A stretch of DNA of 64,000 nucleotides, from assembly GCA_963277665.1 (NCBI GenBank), contig OY728120.1:937675195-937739194 (forward strand), read 5' to 3'. Shown here piece by piece: positions 11,127 to 21,731 of this stretch. The notes under the pieces are model-generated. The model saw only the letters and a program-made list of their open reading frames with translations. It did not search any database and had not been told where the DNA came from. A program made the position numbers and the translations under genes. Numbering within the stretch: position 1 is the first letter of the stretch; every line of letters starts with the position of its first letter. The DNA comes from Viscum album (lineage: Eukaryota; Streptophyta; Magnoliopsida; Santalales; Viscaceae).

Positions 11127-11143
11127 TGGTATCAGAGGCAAGG
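11127..11143 (+). promoter_or_regulatory. Primer-binding site of Copia 2
   Basis: TGGTATCAGAGGCAAGG begins two bases after the LTR end. The first 12 bases are complementary to the 3' end of plant initiator tRNA-Met, the standard primer for Copia reverse transcription. Confidence 0.9.
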
Positions 11144-11310
11144 TTCTGGCCCAGTGTTGTTCACGTTTTCGGGTATTAATAATTCTCGTAAAATTTTAGT
11201 ATGCTCTGTGATTGTGACTCTGGTTGATCTTTCACATCAGAAAAATTTATTGAGATTATTAAATACATCGTTGTGAAATAGAGGAGGTTCTGGACTGATA
11301 GCGTGTCCAG

Positions 11311-14300
11311 ATGGAGGCGAAATTCGAGATCAAAAAATTCAACAGGAATAATTTTTCGTTGTGGAAAATGAAGATGCAGACAGTGCTGCGGAAGGATAAT
11401 TGCCTACTAGAAATTGGCGAAAATCCGGCGGGTGTGACGGAGGAGAAATGGAATGATATGGACGGAAATGTTATTGCCAACATCCATTTGGATTTGGCAG
11501 ACGAGGTCCTATCGAGCATTGCGGAGAAAAAGACAGCGAAGGAAATATGGGATACTCTGACGAAGCTATACGAGGCCAAGTCACTGCACAAAAAAATTTT
11601 CCTGAAGAGAAAATTGTACACTCTTCGGATGGCGGAGTCATCTTCAGTGACCGACCACATAAACAACCTCAATACTCTGTTCGCTCAACTCACGACATTG
11701 TGCTATAAAATTGTGGATACTGAACGTGCGGAGATTCTACTCCAAAGTTTCCCAGATTCGTATGACCAACTCATCATCAACCTCACCAATAATATCTTGA
11801 TGGATATGCTTCTCTTTAATGATGTTACAGACGCAGTTCTAGAAGAAAAAAGATGGTGCAAGAACAAAGAGGACAGACAGACAACTTCGCACCAAGCATA
11901 AGCTCTGTCAATGGTGAGAGGAAGGATGATTAAGCGTGGTTCTAGTGGGAGCCAAAATCATGTCAGGTCCAAATCAAGGAGTAAGAAGAAGAATGTAACA
12001 TTTTTCAATTGTGGTAAGAAGGGGCACATCATGAAGGATTGTTGGAATAAGAAGAGAGGTGAAAACGGCTCTCAGGGGAATGTGGTGAGTACTTCTAGAA
12101 GTGGAGATATACTAGTCAGTGAAGCGGCAATGACTACTGGAAGCAGGCAGCATCTCGACGATGCATGGATTATCGACTGAGGAGCAACATGGTATATGAC
12201 GTCTCGACGGTAATGGTTTGACCAATGTGAAACCATCCCAGATGGAATTTTGTACATGGGGAACGATCACACTCTGAAGATCGTTGGAGTCAGTACCATC
12301 AAACTGAATATGCATGATGGCATTGTACGGACCTTCCAAGGAGTACGTCATGTGAAGGGCCTGAAGAAGAACATATTATCTTTGGGACAATTTGATGACA
12401 TCGGATGCAAGACTTGCACCGAGAATGGAGTGATGAGAATCGTGAAGGGCGCGCTTGTGGTAATGAAGGAGGAGAAGATCTCAAAGAACTTGTACGTGCT
12501 TATGGGTGAAACGTACAAGGAGGCGGAGATAGTTTTTGCATCAACTACCTCGACGGAAGCGTTGATGACGTTATGGCATCCGAAGCTTGGTCATATGTCC
12601 GAACGAGGCCTGAATATTCTTGCGGATTAGAAGTTGCTGCCTGGGCTGACAAATTTATCCTTACCATCTTGTGAGCATTGTGTTCTGAGCAAGCAACACA
12701 GGTTAAAGTTCGGGACGTCAACAACAAGATGTCAAGAGATCTTGGAGTTGATCCATTCCGATGTTTGGAACCCACCGGTTATATCCCTGGGAGGAGCAGG
12801 GTACATTGTATCATTGATTGATGATTATTCCAGGAGATGTTGGTTGTACCCAATCAGGAGGAAGTCATATGTTTTTGAAGTCATCAAAATATTCAAAGCG
12901 CGGAAGGAGCTTGACTCTGGAAAGAATATCAAGTGTCTAAGGACAGAAAATGGTGGAGAATATACGAGTGAGGAGTTTGATACTTTTTGTCAACAGGAAT
13001 GGATCAAGAGACAGTTCACGGTGGCCTACAGTCCTCAACAGAATGGAGTGGCAGAGAGGATGAACAAAACCCTGTTGGATAGACAAAGGGTGATGCTGAA
13101 GACTGCTGGTATTTCCAAAACATTTTGGGCAGAAGTAGTGAATACCACCTGTTATATGATCAACCGATCTCCTTCAATGGAGATTCAGCTGAAGACACCG
13201 ATTAAGATGTGAACTGGTAAACCTGCTAAATATTCTTAGTTACATACTTTTGGAAGTCATGTATATTCAATGTTTAATGGCTAAGAAAGATCGAAGTTGG
13301 ATTTGAGATCCAGAAAATGTATCTTCTTGGGGTACGTTGATGGTGTGAAGGGGTATCATTTGTGGGATCCCACTGCCCACAAATTTATCATCAGCAGAGA
13401 TTTCATTTTTACAGAAAACAAGGTGCAAATGACAACCGATCAAGACATGGAGAAGAAGAATACAGAAACTACAACAGTCGAAGTAGAGGACAAGACCAAG
13501 GAAGAACCAGTTTCCTCTGAGGCATTACCAGAGCATGATGATCAAGTACTAGTTGAGTCTGGACCACGACGGTCAACTAGGGAGAAAATAGAACCAGTAT
13601 GGCACTCAGACTATGTCACTGAGAGAAATATTGCGTATTGCTTATTGAAAAAGGATGGAGAGACGTCTTATTTTGTGGAGGCGACCCAGTGTCCAGATGT
13701 ATCCTCATGGATGGAGGCGATGTAGGAGAAACTTGAAGCCCTGCACAGGAACAAGACTTGGGATCTTGTTCCATTACCTCGTGGAAGGAAGGCTATCAGA
13801 AACAAATGGGTCTTTAAGATCAAGCGGGATGGAAATGACCAGGTGGAAAGATATCGTCCAAGATTGGTGGTTAAAGTATTTGCTCAGAAGGAAGGTATTT
13901 ATTTCAATGAAATATTTTCTCCTGTTGTTAGACTGACGACTATTCGGATAGTTCTCTCGATGTGTGCTACATACAGCTTACATCTAGAGCAGTTAGATGT
14001 GAAAACTGCTTTTATCCATGGTGATCTTGATGAAGTTATCTATATGCTCCAACCGGATGGGTTGGCAGAATAAGGAAAAGAGAAATTGGTTTGCAGGTTG
14101 AAAAAATCTCTGTACGGTCTCAAACAGGCACCAAGGTGTTGGTACCAGAGATTTGATTCCTATATCATGAGCCTTGGATATGACAGACTTCATTCAGATC
14201 CTTATGCATATTTCAAGGGTTTAGATGGTAATGATTTCATCATTCTTCTGTTTTATGTGGATGACATGTTGGTTGGAGGCCCCAACAATGATCAGATACA

Positions 14301-15213
14301 AGAGACGAAGGCACAGTTGGCTAGGGAGTTTGATATGAAGGACTTGGGACCAGCAAACAAGATTCTTGGGATGCATATTTACTGAGACAATGGGAAGATT
14401 TGGCTATCACAAAAGAGTTACTTACAGAGAGTCCTGAAACGCTTCAACATGCAAGACTGTAATCCAATCTCTACCCCTCTTTCTATTAATTTCAAGTTAT
14501 CCTCCGCGATGAGTCCTAGGAGTGAAGCAGAGAGGATGGAAATGTCTCGAGTACCGTATGCATCGGCAGTGGGTGGTCTAATGTTCGCTATGGTTTGTAC
14601 TAGACCAGACATTGCACATGCAGTGGGAGCAGTTAGTCGGTACATGGAGAATCTAGGACAGGAGCATTGGAGCACAGTGAAGAGGATCCTGAGATATATC
14701 ATGGAGACCTCAGAAGCTGCATTATGTTATGGAGGATCATATTTTACTTTCAGAGGCTATGATGATTCAGATTTTGTAGGTGATTCTGACTAGAGGAAAT
14801 CCACTAATGGTTATGTGTTTACTCTTGCAGGAGGAGCTGTGAGCTGGATTTCAAAGTTACAGTCAGTTGTGGCTTTATCCATGACGGAGGCAGAGTACAT
14901 GGAAGCTACACAGGCTTGCAAAGATGCGATTTGGATGAGAAGGTTGTTGGAGGAGCTCGGGCACAGATAGATGCAGATTCCATTATTTTGTGACAGTCAG
15001 AGCACCTTGCACATTGCATGGAATCCATCTTTTCATTCCAGGATGATGCACATTGGGGTACAATATCACTTTTTCCGAGATGTGGTGGAGGAAGGAAGTG
15101 TGGATATGCAAAATATTCATACTAAAGGAAATCAGGAAGATTTCCTGACGAAGGCGATTAACTCTGATAAGTTCAGATGGTGCATATCCTCGAGCGGCCT
15201 CGTAGAGACATGA
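11311..15213 (+). pseudogene. Copia 2 gag-pol polyprotein, single frame with 12 stops
   Basis: All coding blocks lie in one frame, 1300 codons, about the usual length for a plant Copia polyprotein. Gag starts MEAKFEIKKFNRNNFSLWK. The knuckle reads FNCGKKGHIMKDC with its first Cys replaced by Phe. The protease site is WIID-stop-GATW. Integrase has the HHCC region (LWHPKLGHM, CEHCVLSKQH), IHSDVW, TENGGEY (Glu where Asp is usual) and NGVAERMN. RT has QLDVKTAFIHGDLDE and intact YVDD at 14254-14265. RNase H has SMTEAEYMEA. Stops: 11899 TAA, 12178 TGA, 12211 TAA, 12628 TAG, 13210 TGA, 13237 TAG, 13282 TAA, 13723 TAG, 14071 TAA, 14383 TGA, 14791 TAG, 14968 TAG. I see no frameshift. Confidence 0.93.
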
Positions 15214-15288
15214 GCAGCAAGGTTGGGCAGATAGAAAGGATGTGTGGAGATATGATTGGTTCTCAATCAAATCTCCATGTTGGATATT

Positions 15289-15760
15289 TGTTGGCGGACA
15301 TCCATTTGCAGGACGGTGGCTGCCCCCCTTCTTTGTCAAAGGGGGGATGGAGGTGTTAGGTGGTGGGTGGCCAAACCCCCACCAAACCTCCAACGGGTGA
15401 AGGAAAGGGGAAGGGGTGAGGAGGCCTATAAAATGAGGCTCTCCCCTCTTCCAAATGGAATCTCTCATCTATCCCATCATCATCCAGTTTATCTCATCCG
15501 GTTCTATTTGCGGTATTAGTGAGGCGGTTTCCCCATTTATTCAAGAGAGATATTTATGAGGGATTTCTCCTTGTAATAGTGAGGGAGTGTGTACCCACTT
15601 TTACCGCATAGTGATCCTTCTATCTTCCCATTGTTTTTTACCCCTTACATTTGGGGGTTTTTCCACGTTACATATGGTGTCCTATTTTTCTGCATTTTTC
15701 ACTTTATTTTTATCTCGTGATTATTGCTGCACCGCGGGCCAATCATTTACGGTCCTAATA
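15289..15760 (+). repeat. 3' LTR of Copia 2
   Basis: 472 bp, colinear with the 5' LTR, with the TATA box at about 15427. Immediately outside is CTCAA, the second half of the target duplication. The purine-rich GAAAGGATGTGTGGAGA lies some 35 bp upstream rather than directly at the boundary. Confidence 0.93.
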
Positions 15761-15765
15761 CTCAA

Positions 15766-16100
15766 CTCCCTTATGTGACACCGTGTGTTCCAAATAAGGC
15801 CAATTTAAATCGGATGAAAGTATGTAAGAGGTGGAAGGGTTCGTGGTCGCTAAAAATCATGCGATGCTTTCAGCATCTGTCCTTATTCCAGTCACATGAT
15901 CAACAAATGATCATGCGATGAGATTTGCTCTATTTTGTAATACCGCATGAAAAAAAAAACAAATCCAATTTTAATCGGATGAAAATATGCTGAAGACGGA
16001 GGGGTCTGTGATCACTGAAATACTTGCGATGACCTGTCGATTATCCATGCCCCAGTCACATGATCGAAAGATGATCATCCAATGTCTTTTTCCGGTCCCA
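15766..16100 (+). repeat. 165-bp tandem repeat, end of unit 1 and units 2-3
   Basis: After the Copia insertion the array continues. 15766-15810 completes unit 1, unit 2 is about 15811-15975, and unit 3 runs from 15976 to about 16100. Each has TTAAATCGGATGAAA-type openings, a GTGRTCRCTGAAAT-like block and a conserved pair of ATGATCA words separated by 4-7 bases (near 15895-15917 and 16058-16080). The same word forms the core of the 33-bp minisatellite at 8781-9120. Confidence 0.7.
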
Positions 16101-16460
16101 ATGTGATCTCCTCTATATCCAAACCCATTCATCAAGGATTCCATGCAAACTAATTTTAATTCCCACATAATTTTCAATGTTATGAAACCATTGATGGAAA
16201 AGTGTAAGATTCACAAATATTGGTCCCATTGGTCAACATGGTTGCGGACTAGCCATAATGTTTTGGATAAGGTTAATATGAAAAAACCTAAACTAATAAA
16301 AATAAAATTCATTGTAGAATATAAGAGTCCCAATTAGGTTTCCTCTATATCAAATCCCATTCTTCAAGGATTCCAAGAAAACTGCATTTAAATTCCCACA
16401 TAATCTTCAAACTTATGAAATCTTTGATGGAAGAGTGTAAGATGCACAAATATTGGTGCT
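16098..16460. repeat. Direct duplication, about 130 bp at a 232-bp offset
   Basis: 16098-16228 and 16331-16460 match over their length. They share CCTCTATATC, CATTC-TCAAGGATTCCA, TTAAATTCCCACATAAT, GATGGAA-AGTGTAAGAT and CACAAATATTGGT. The intervening 100 bp resembles 1925-2030. Origin is unknown, possibly an eroded dispersed repeat family. Confidence 0.65.
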
Positions 16461-17639
16461 AAAGTGAGCCACTGAAATACAAAGACCACTTTATCATTCC
16501 TCATCCCTAACTACCTTTACAATTATCAGATATCATGATATATCTATTTTAGAACTAGGTAAACTACCCAAATTGAGGCATGTGAATCTTATATAAGTTC
16601 CTCATGAATGATCTTCAGGAATAAAGCTCTAATGAAAACATATAAAACTCTTTCCTTTACTTAAGTCTAGTTAGTTTGTGGTGTCCCATTATATATGATT
16701 TCCCGCATCACCCAAAAATTTAATTCTAAAAAATCTATATCCTTAAACCTCTCAATAAGTGATGAGCAGATTTCCATTTCTATGAGAATATATCATCTCT
16801 AATACTCTAAAAATCAAAATATAACTATGTTAAGATGATCAAAAACTACCACTCACTACCAGGCTAACTCACCACCCAATATGTGATTACTCACCCATCC
16901 TATATCAAGACTAAAACTATTGCAACTTTTAATGCATCACAATACCATATATACTCATTAGATATCTCAGGTAAGGTTAATATTAGTGGTGTAACCAATA
17001 TTCACATCATCTTTGGGATTGATGTCTCACAAATATCAAACAACATAAACTTCACACCCTTCTTATTCGTGGTCATCGCTGGTGCTACCAATCTAGATAA
17101 GTCACAAATAAATTTTATATAGTAAACATTAAATCCTGGGATACTACAATTCTCAAGCACATTATTACGCCACACCCAATAGAATAAAAAATTGACCAAT
17201 ATAGGGTTCATTGGTGTAACAAACTATAATATCACAAAACCCAATAAGTGTTCCTTAGGGATCCAAAAATGAAATTTTAAGGGCTTGTCATAAAATTGAT
17301 TCACACTCTAGGTTCCAATCATGATCTTCGCCTGTCTGGGAGTTTAGAAAATTGTTAAAAATGTACACATCCCTGTGTTAGTTGAGGTAACTATGGAAAT
17401 TCATATTCATCGAGACTATAAATATAGTGCATATGATTATCTAATCAAACACCATTACAAGGAACTCACAAATGTCGTAATTTCTTATCAAATTGATCAA
17501 AGGAACAACATATGTCTAAACCCCTAACTTCTGACACTGAAACCTAAAATTAATCTCAGAGAACCACTATGACCCCCTCATCTAATCAGATTGGCCGTCA
17601 ATATGAGGAATTAGGCACATCTTCATTATAATCACCAAA
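16461..17639. other. No recognisable gene; pre-insertion flank of the nested elements
   Basis: AT-rich DNA, the original left neighbour of the TTCAC insertion site. A short frame at 16883-17122 has no recognisable similarity. Words such as GTCACAAATAAATT (near 17100) recur near 44140 on the other side of the nest, so both flanks may belong to one older repeat, but I could not define it. Confidence 0.35.
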
Positions 17640-17644
17640 TTCAC

Positions 17645-17991
17645 TATAGTGACCCAAGACTTTACCCATAATATTACATGATTTTATACATAATTAAAAT
17701 TCAAATTAGAAGCCATGGATCATAAAATCAAGTGTATTTGGAAGACTTGGTATATAAAACTGAAAACATTGGAATAACTAAAACATTTCTTAACTTACCA
17801 TACATTATGAGCTCTTATCTTTGTTTTAGCTCTTACATCAGTAGATGATAACCTAGGGTTTACATGAAGAATGGGATGAGATAAATTCCCACTAATGGGA
17901 TAAACATAAGAATAAATTTTCGCACATGAGTTAGAAGACATAACATATTGATATAAAAATTCATGGAACATGATTACATATAAGGAATATT
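17645..17991 (-). repeat. Distal piece of element B 3' LTR, cut off by element A
   Basis: It opens TATAGTGACCCAAGACTTTA and continues with AATATTACATGATTTTATA, matching 39399-39450 at the outer end of the other B LTR. It stops at 17991, where element A begins. The remaining part of the same LTR is 31609-34333. The opposite LTR is about 440 bp shorter overall, probably because of a deletion. Confidence 0.82.
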
Positions 17992-19488
17992 TGTAACACC
18001 TCAAGATTTCATAGTGCATTTCCTTTTAAAAAAAATTCATTAGTTTTTATTGGACGCAACACTGACTGGGCTTGTGTTACACGCAACATTAAGTTTCTTC
18101 AAAACAACACTTCAGTATTATAATTATTTAAATGATATATTTATAACTTATCAATTAAATATAGTAATACGAATAGTAATAAATAAATTATAAATGTTAT
18201 TTATAATTATTCCACAAAATATAAAACATATTTAAAATTAAATGTATATGTTTCGGTAAAATAGTTATATGTTTAGAAATACTATTTTCTTAAAGGAACT
18301 ACATTTCAGGTACTATTTTGAACAATAATAATATAAATTTTAGACACTCATTGAAATTGAATTTGGAAAAATAGGAATAGTTTTTTAATTCAGAATATAA
18401 AAATTATCTTAGAGTTTTTTTTTTGTTTTTTTATAAAAAGTTTCTATTTTTGATGAATTGCTAAATTACTGCATTTTTTTTAAAACTCGACTTTTTGATT
18501 CAAATAATTGTTTTAATTTAAATTTATTTTAAAGATCCAATAGATACATAATAGATGTATTAGTTCAATTTAGGTCATTAGAATCATTTTTAAAATATAA
18601 TTAGATATAAAATTGTTTATAGACCTTTTGAGCATCTCTTTTACCCGCCTACTAACTGCATCTACGAATTAACATTAAATGTAACTTTTACACTTATATA
18701 AATTTAATTTAAAAAAAAGGATATACATGAATGTAATCTGTTTGAAAACTGTAGTCTAATAGAATTGACATAATTTTTGGTGAATAGTAACTTTTGAATT
18801 TGATTTACCACGGTTAAAAGTAGATAGGGTAATTAAGAAATTTATTATATTTTATTTAAAGTAGAGTCAAGCATGTCATTTTCAAATTTAAATTACTATA
18901 TGATTATTAATATGAGGTTATTTAAGTGAAATGTTAGACAATAAATAATATTTAGAAATATAAAATGTTTATCTAAATAATGGTAATTTATTTATAATTT
19001 AATGAAATAAATAATTAAATTAAATGGTGAAAAAATAAATATGCAGTAATTTTTTAATTAATTGAGATATCAAATACATGATTTATGAAATATTAAAATA
19101 AATATAATTTGACTTAATTAATGACATACAGTAATTTTATAGATAACTCAGATATGTTAGTGACTGACTGAAAATTACTATTTTTTATTAAGAAAGACAC
19201 TTTTGCGGAAAAAGTGATAAACCATAAGTCCAACAAGAACAAAACAGCAACAAGCAGAAGATCAGAAACAATCTCACCCAAGCATAAGCAGCTACCGTAG
19301 GCTCCAAAGAAGGACCACTCAGCGATCCCATGCAAGAATGGTCCCTCCCGATGGCATGCCATCCCTCTGTATCAACCACATCCCAAATAGCCTATAGAGG
19401 AACAGGCAGCATGCTCAAGCTCGTCTGAGCCGAACTAACCCTTCCGCATTCCTCACACAATTAGGACAATAGCTCAATAAGGAATAAG

Positions 19489-21696
19489 TTAGGAAAGAAG
19501 TAAAATAGAATCATTGAAAACCAGATGGATTATACAAGAGTCAATGTCCCTAAACACTCTCCGGGATAGATTAGATACCTGTAGAAGAGGATCACCTCTT
19601 ATCATGTCTTCAAAGGAGGAAGACAACGTATTCCATACCTGCATATATTCCTCAAGACTGATTAACCCCTTTTTGAAACCTCCAACTAGGGTCCAGTCCT
19701 GTTTATCCACCCAAATATACTGGTCCTCATTAAGCTCCACTTGAATAGTCCTACCCATCATCTTGGTTGTATCCTCTTCCAAGGTGTTGAGGAATAACAC
19801 TTGCTCTGACACCACATCACCAGAACATAAGACCAAATCCTAGGAGGGATCATGTTGTCCAGCTGCCTTTTGGTGACACCTACTCTCCTTATACAGCTTC
19901 TCCACCAATATTTTATGGGCTGAACAGGTCTTCATAGGAGGGGGTAAGGAGGAGTAATCCTTCCTACCCCTCCTTCCTCGCTTCCTCCTGGCCCTCCTAG
20001 AACCAGATTCTGCATCTGAGAAGCTTCTAACGACCATGTCGCATCCATTTCCCCTTCCACAATCATCATACTCTGGATAGGTATTTCCCCTAGTCTGATC
20101 TTCCAACAAAAAACCATCATCACTCTCCCTGTTGTCCTTACCATCCTCAACCAAGGAAGCTGGTTCAATACCAAGCTCCTCCTCAGCCAGCATTCCATAC
20201 CTGTTGCTCAAGGAAACTGGCGTCCGTGCTGAAGATCTAGCCCCTAGAAGACATGAAGCGCTCAACCCTTCGGCATCCTCGAGGTTGGCCTACACCTGCA
20301 CCTCCTGAACAGACCCTCTCAGTTGGCTCAGTGCACTACCCAGAACAGGTCCAACCCCACTGACCCCTTCCTTTCCCATGGCACAGATTTCCTCAGCACC
20401 TGATCCCTCCAGAATTTCGGGTTGATCATAACCCCTGCCCATATATTGAGGCTGTGGGTTCAGAGTCTCCCGACCTCTGACTGGAACACAATTGGCCTCA
20501 AACCTGGGAGGATCACCTGCAGACAAAGAGGGGCTCACCAACGCCCCAACCGCAGGACCCCAGTCCTCATATCCCATGATACATGAAGCTTGTAAACCAC
20601 CCAGATTCTTCCTGGGGTCAACAGCCACCGCCTCCACCTGAGGTTCCGAAGCCTTCGAAGTCTCCTTCAGAACTATGCCCACAGACCTCATCCTCCCCGA
20701 GTCAGAAAAATCCCTTAGCGAAAATTTAACAAGACCGTGGAACCCCACCCCGGGATGGCCAGGAGACCCCTGCTTCTGGACACCCTGAATTTCCTCACTA
20801 CGATCACTCGTATCCGCCAGCACCTCTTGTGCCCTCAGTTGGTGCGCAACAGGCTCGGAGCCAAAACCAGAACCAGCCCCATGACCTTCGACGTGACCTG
20901 AATCACCCTTGTTCATCGCAGAAGACTCATCCACCACTACTGCAGCCCTTTTACGACACTCCTCCATACGGTGACCATGCATATGGCAGAAGGAACAGAA
21001 CGATATCCAGGATTCGTAGAAGATACTTTGAACGTACTTGTACTGCCCTTCAACCACGATCCATACCTTGTCGGGAGGAGGCCGGGATAGCTCCATCTCT
21101 ACACCGATACGTGCTACAATTGGATGAACCATGGAGTTGGTCTTCCAATCCGCACAGAGGAACCGGCCTAGGGAATTTCCAATTGACCTAAGGAGAGATG
21201 GATTCTGAAATGGAAGCGGTAGCCTCGGAAGTTGGATCCATATTGCCGACGAGGAAGCATCGTGACTCATGTTCAAGTCAAACGTCCAGCGATGTAAATA
21301 GAATGTAAACCCCTTAACAGATCTACTATAACGGGACCAAGCCATAGCCAGGTCGTCTTCATCCGCGAGACAAACGAGAATTTTGCGCAGTCCAAGGAGA
21401 CCGACAACTGCATGGTGGTCTAAACCCCATTCCTGGTTCACGAACCTCTGGAACACCTCAACCGGAGGTCTTTGGCGAGTGAACTTTCCAACCAGAGCCG
21501 TGGAGAGAAGCGACGAAGCTTTAGAGAATTCCTTGGACGAAACCAGGACAACTGGATGTCCGTTGCAGAGGCCAGGTACCTTTGGAGAGACGTCAATGCT
21601 GGGTAGAAACGGGCTCCTCCTTTGTACTGCATCCCGAAGAGGAGGAGGAAGAGTCCGCCCCTCCCCCTGCCGAGGTGGGTCCATCGCTGCCTCCAT
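19489..21696 (-). pseudogene. LINE ORF1 protein, DUF4283-like plus zinc knuckle, two TAG stops
   Basis: One frame of about 736 codons read from the ATG at 21696 (MEAAMDPPRQGEGRTL). Residues about 40-210 resemble the DUF4283 region of plant LINE ORF1 proteins (VVLVSSKEFSKASSLL, then LADEDDLAMAWSRYSRSVKG). A CX2CX4HX4C knuckle, CSFCHMHGHRMEEC, lies near residue 237. A long low-complexity linker, a basic RRARRKRGRRGRKD patch and a 115-residue tail (VWNTLSSSFEDMIRGDP) follow. Stops are TAG at 20290-20292 and 19840-19842, with the same frame open on both sides. The protein would bind RNA or DNA in the L1 particle. No frameshift is seen. Confidence 0.85.
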
Positions 21697-21731
21697 ACGG
21701 CTAGGGCATCACTGTCTCCATGCGGCTAGGG
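21682..21731 (-). repeat. 25-bp tandem duplication at the LINE 5' end, creating a short upstream ORF
   Basis: 21682-21706 and 21707-21731 are the same 25-bp unit with three differences. The unit contains the ORF1 start codon. Because 25 is not a multiple of three, the upstream copy starts a separate short frame, M-E-T-V-M-P-stop, ahead of the true start M-E-A-A-M-D. Short 5' monomers are known in some LINE promoters. Confidence 0.75.

Larger units (their letters stand above)
10654..15760 (+). mobile_element. Copia LTR retrotransposon 2, full length, Tork-like
   Basis: A complete 5.1-kb element. LTRs at 10654-11124 and 15289-15760 both open TGTTGGCGGACATCC and end CCTAAAA/CCTAATA. The flanks are an exact 5-bp target duplication, CTCAA, at 10649-10653 and 15761-15765. 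The primer-binding site TGGTATCAGAGG starts at 11127. By eye the LTRs differ at about one base in ten. The internal reading frame (11311-15213) covers gag, protease, integrase, RT and RNase H in Copia order. The RT blocks resemble the Tork lineage, a tentative placement. It is inactive because of 12 in-frame stops. Confidence 0.95.

Noticed and set aside
10465..11199. Several open frames on both strands
   Set aside because: They lie in or next to the Copia 2 LTR; the antisense of the same region at 14983-15468 is the other LTR and repeats the same peptide.
11259..11672. 137-codon minus-strand frame
   Set aside because: It is the antisense of Copia 2 gag.
16883..17122. 79-codon frame as a small protein gene
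   Set aside because: No similarity, AT-biased composition, and it sits in decayed intergenic DNA.
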